Below, piece by piece: positions 53,078 through 54,069 of a stretch of DNA of 54,069 nucleotides. The position numbers and the translations under genes were made by a program. The notes under the pieces are model-generated. The model was not told where the DNA came from. It saw only the letters and a program-made list of their open reading frames with translations, and made no database searches. The number at the start of each line of letters is the position of its first letter. The first letter of the stretch is position 1. Location: IMG/VR virus record IMGVR_UViG_3300042691_027417, positions 1 through 54,069 of that record. One strand, given 5' to 3'. Origin of the DNA: a virus.

Positions 53078-53380
53078 ATGCCAAGTAAAATAGATAAAAT
53101 TGCCATTAAAGACAAGGCATTAAAAAAAAGTGCAAAGTTATTAGACTGCCAACGAGAAAGGATTGTTTGTTTGCACTCGGAAGGATTCAGCATAATCGGA
53201 CTAAGCAAAATGTTTAAAGTAAACAAAAGGCTTATTCAGTTTATACTCTTCCCTGAAAGACAAAAAAGAAACTTAGAACTAAGAGAACAACGTGGTGGCT
53301 CTAAAATCTATTACAACAAAGACAAGCACACACTAGCAATGTCCGAACATAGAAAATACAAAAAGGAATTGTTTAACTAG
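53078..53380 (+). CDS. Helix-turn-helix protein (100 aa)
   Basis: The centre, IVCLHSEGFSIIGLSKMFKV followed by NKRLIQFILFPERQKRN (about 28-64), is a helix-turn-helix of the resolvase/sigma-region-4 style, with the recognition helix at NKRLIQFIL. The C-terminal part (LREQRGGSKIYYNKDKHTLA, MSEHRKYKKELF) is basic. I associate the ERQKxNLExRxxRGGSKxYY pattern with conserved phage proteins of Bacteroidetes. A transcription regulator or a small-terminase-like role are both possible. It is the last gene of the plus-strand arm. Confidence 0.6.
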   Translation: MPSKIDKIAIKDKALKKSAKLLDCQRERIVCLHSEGFSIIGLSKMFKVNKRLIQFILFPERQKRNLELREQRGGSKIYYNKDKHTLAMSEHRKYKKELFN

Positions 53381-53381
53381 C

Positions 53382-53417
53382 AAAAAGCCCAACTAAAATT
53401 AATCGGTTGGGCTTTTT
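53382..53417. terminator. Bidirectional terminator between converging genes
   Basis: AAAAAGCCCAAC (53382-53393) pairs perfectly with GTTGGGCTTTTT (53406-53417) across a 12-base loop. T-runs follow on both strands. It separates the plus-strand arm from the minus-strand methyltransferase. Confidence 0.9.
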
Positions 53418-53432
53418 TCTTGTAATCTTATT

Positions 53433-54069
53433 TTACAATTTTAAAATGAATTGACCTTGCTCTACTCTTATCCGTTCTTGACATATTCCAAAGTAATCTC
53501 GGTTTATTTCACTTCCTAAGTAGTTTCTGTTTTCTATAATACAAGCTACTGCAGTTGTTCCGCTACCCATAAATGGGTCTAATATTAAATCGTTTTCTTT
53601 ACTTGAGTTTACAATCAATGTTCTAATAATATTTAGCGGTTTAACTGTTGGGTGTTCAAATTCGCTTTTACCATTTTCTTGTATAAAATATTTTTTTTTC
53701 GTATGGTAAGTACCATAAAGTTTCACTCCGCTTTCACGAACATATACTATATATTCAGTATCAGATAAGTATTTATTATTACAAGTAGGAGTTGGATTAA
53801 CTTTATGATAGGTTAAAACATCGTATTTATAGTTTTTGAAAAAAGTTAATATTTGTAATAATTGATTTTTACTGCAAAAAATATATGCGTTTATTTTTTT
53901 ACAAACTCTAACTATTTCAGATAAAACTACATCTTCAAACCCATATCCTAAACTATCTACTCCTTTATGATAATCTCTCTTTCTGACACCAAAAGCTCCA
54001 CCCCCCCATGACTATCTTGAAGGTATGGTGGATCTGCTATAACCAAATCAATACTATTATTTGGAATAC
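53433..54069 (-). CDS. DNA methyltransferase (N4/N6 type), partial and frameshifted
   Basis: The C-terminal part (53433-about 54000) reads in one frame and holds HPTVKPLNIIRTLIVNSS, DPFMGSGTTAVACIIENRNY and LGSEINRDY, the AdoMet-binding FxGxG block of adenine-N6/cytosine-N4 DNA methylases. Upstream, IPNNSIDLVIADPPY (catalytic DPPY) lies in another frame up to the window edge. The frames meet at a run of seven G (minus strand; plus 54001-54007), where adding one G or removing two would restore a single reading frame with a Gly-rich turn. The N-terminus is beyond the window. Motif order (DPPY before FMGSG) is that of the beta class. The run could be a phase-variable tract, a recent mutation or a sequencing error. 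Confidence 0.8.

Noticed and set aside
1-54069. tRNA genes, CRISPR arrays and insertion sequences
   Set aside because: No cloverleaf with a TTCRA-type T-loop, no regularly spaced repeats and no transposase or terminal inverted repeats were found in the gaps by eye. A tRNAscan/Aragorn run would be decisive for tRNAs.

Overview
The window is most of the genome, possibly nearly all of it, of a tailed dsDNA phage (Caudoviricetes, most likely a podovirus) infecting a member of the Bacteroidetes. The host assignment rests on several promoters of the Bacteroidetes form TTTG-N17..23-TAnnTTTG, an AT-rich genome, starts that mostly lack Shine-Dalgarno sequences, and fibre and co-chaperonin proteins of types I associate with Bacteroidetes phages. 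The portal, the tail stabilisation protein and the adaptor set recall crAss-like phages, but the genome is much smaller and no DNA or RNA polymerase, helicase or primase was recognised.

Layout. (1) About 1-2382, minus strand: small genes (ribbon-helix-helix regulator, SAM methyltransferase, unknowns) separated by structured spacers, one of which (989-1122) is built like an integron attC site. (2) 2540-41937, minus strand: virion and lysis block. In transcription order it holds fibre proteins, small unknowns, holin candidates, GH24 lysozyme, an overlapping spanin-like pair, TerL, portal, scaffold, major capsid protein, an unknown 310-aa protein, a tail fibre with four repeats, three adaptor/connector proteins, a 1329-aa tail hub, a small protein, two ejection-type proteins, a 13.5-kb gene for a 4516-aa polyvalent protein (a quarter of the window), a ferritin and one more small protein. 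Several promoters and hairpin terminators divide the block; scaffold plus capsid form a unit of their own. (3) 41950-46075, plus strand: a tandem GroES-like co-chaperonin, then a strong promoter and a folded leader RNA, two winged-helix proteins (the second a lambda-O-like initiator candidate with an internal repeat/AT-rich origin candidate) and a serine recombinase. (4) 46123-46929: non-coding, with palindromes. (5) 46930-53380, plus strand: about 20 small genes including ArdA antirestriction, a RadC/JAB protein and a 37-aa lipoprotein. (6) 53433-end, minus strand: a DNA methyltransferase cut by the window edge and frameshifted at a seven-base homopolymer.

How the parts may work together. 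The minus-strand block builds a capsid with a short tail and ejects the 283-, 531- and 4516-aa proteins with the DNA. The giant protein combines nucleotidyltransferase, acetyltransferase, ADP-ribosyltransferase-like, kinase-like, ParB-like and zinc-peptidase-like regions, the make-up of a host-takeover or counter-defence cargo. The plus-strand arms resemble an early/plasmid-like module: an initiator with its own origin, a small resolvase-type recombinase, ArdA and RadC, with no integrase. A phage-plasmid life style is therefore possible but unproven.

The most unusual item is the leader RNA upstream of 42883. It is a long hairpin ending in a U-run, and its loop carries a copy of the 3' tail of Bacteroidetes 16S rRNA (the anti-Shine-Dalgarno). 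All functions were read by eye from sequence; no search or folding program was run.
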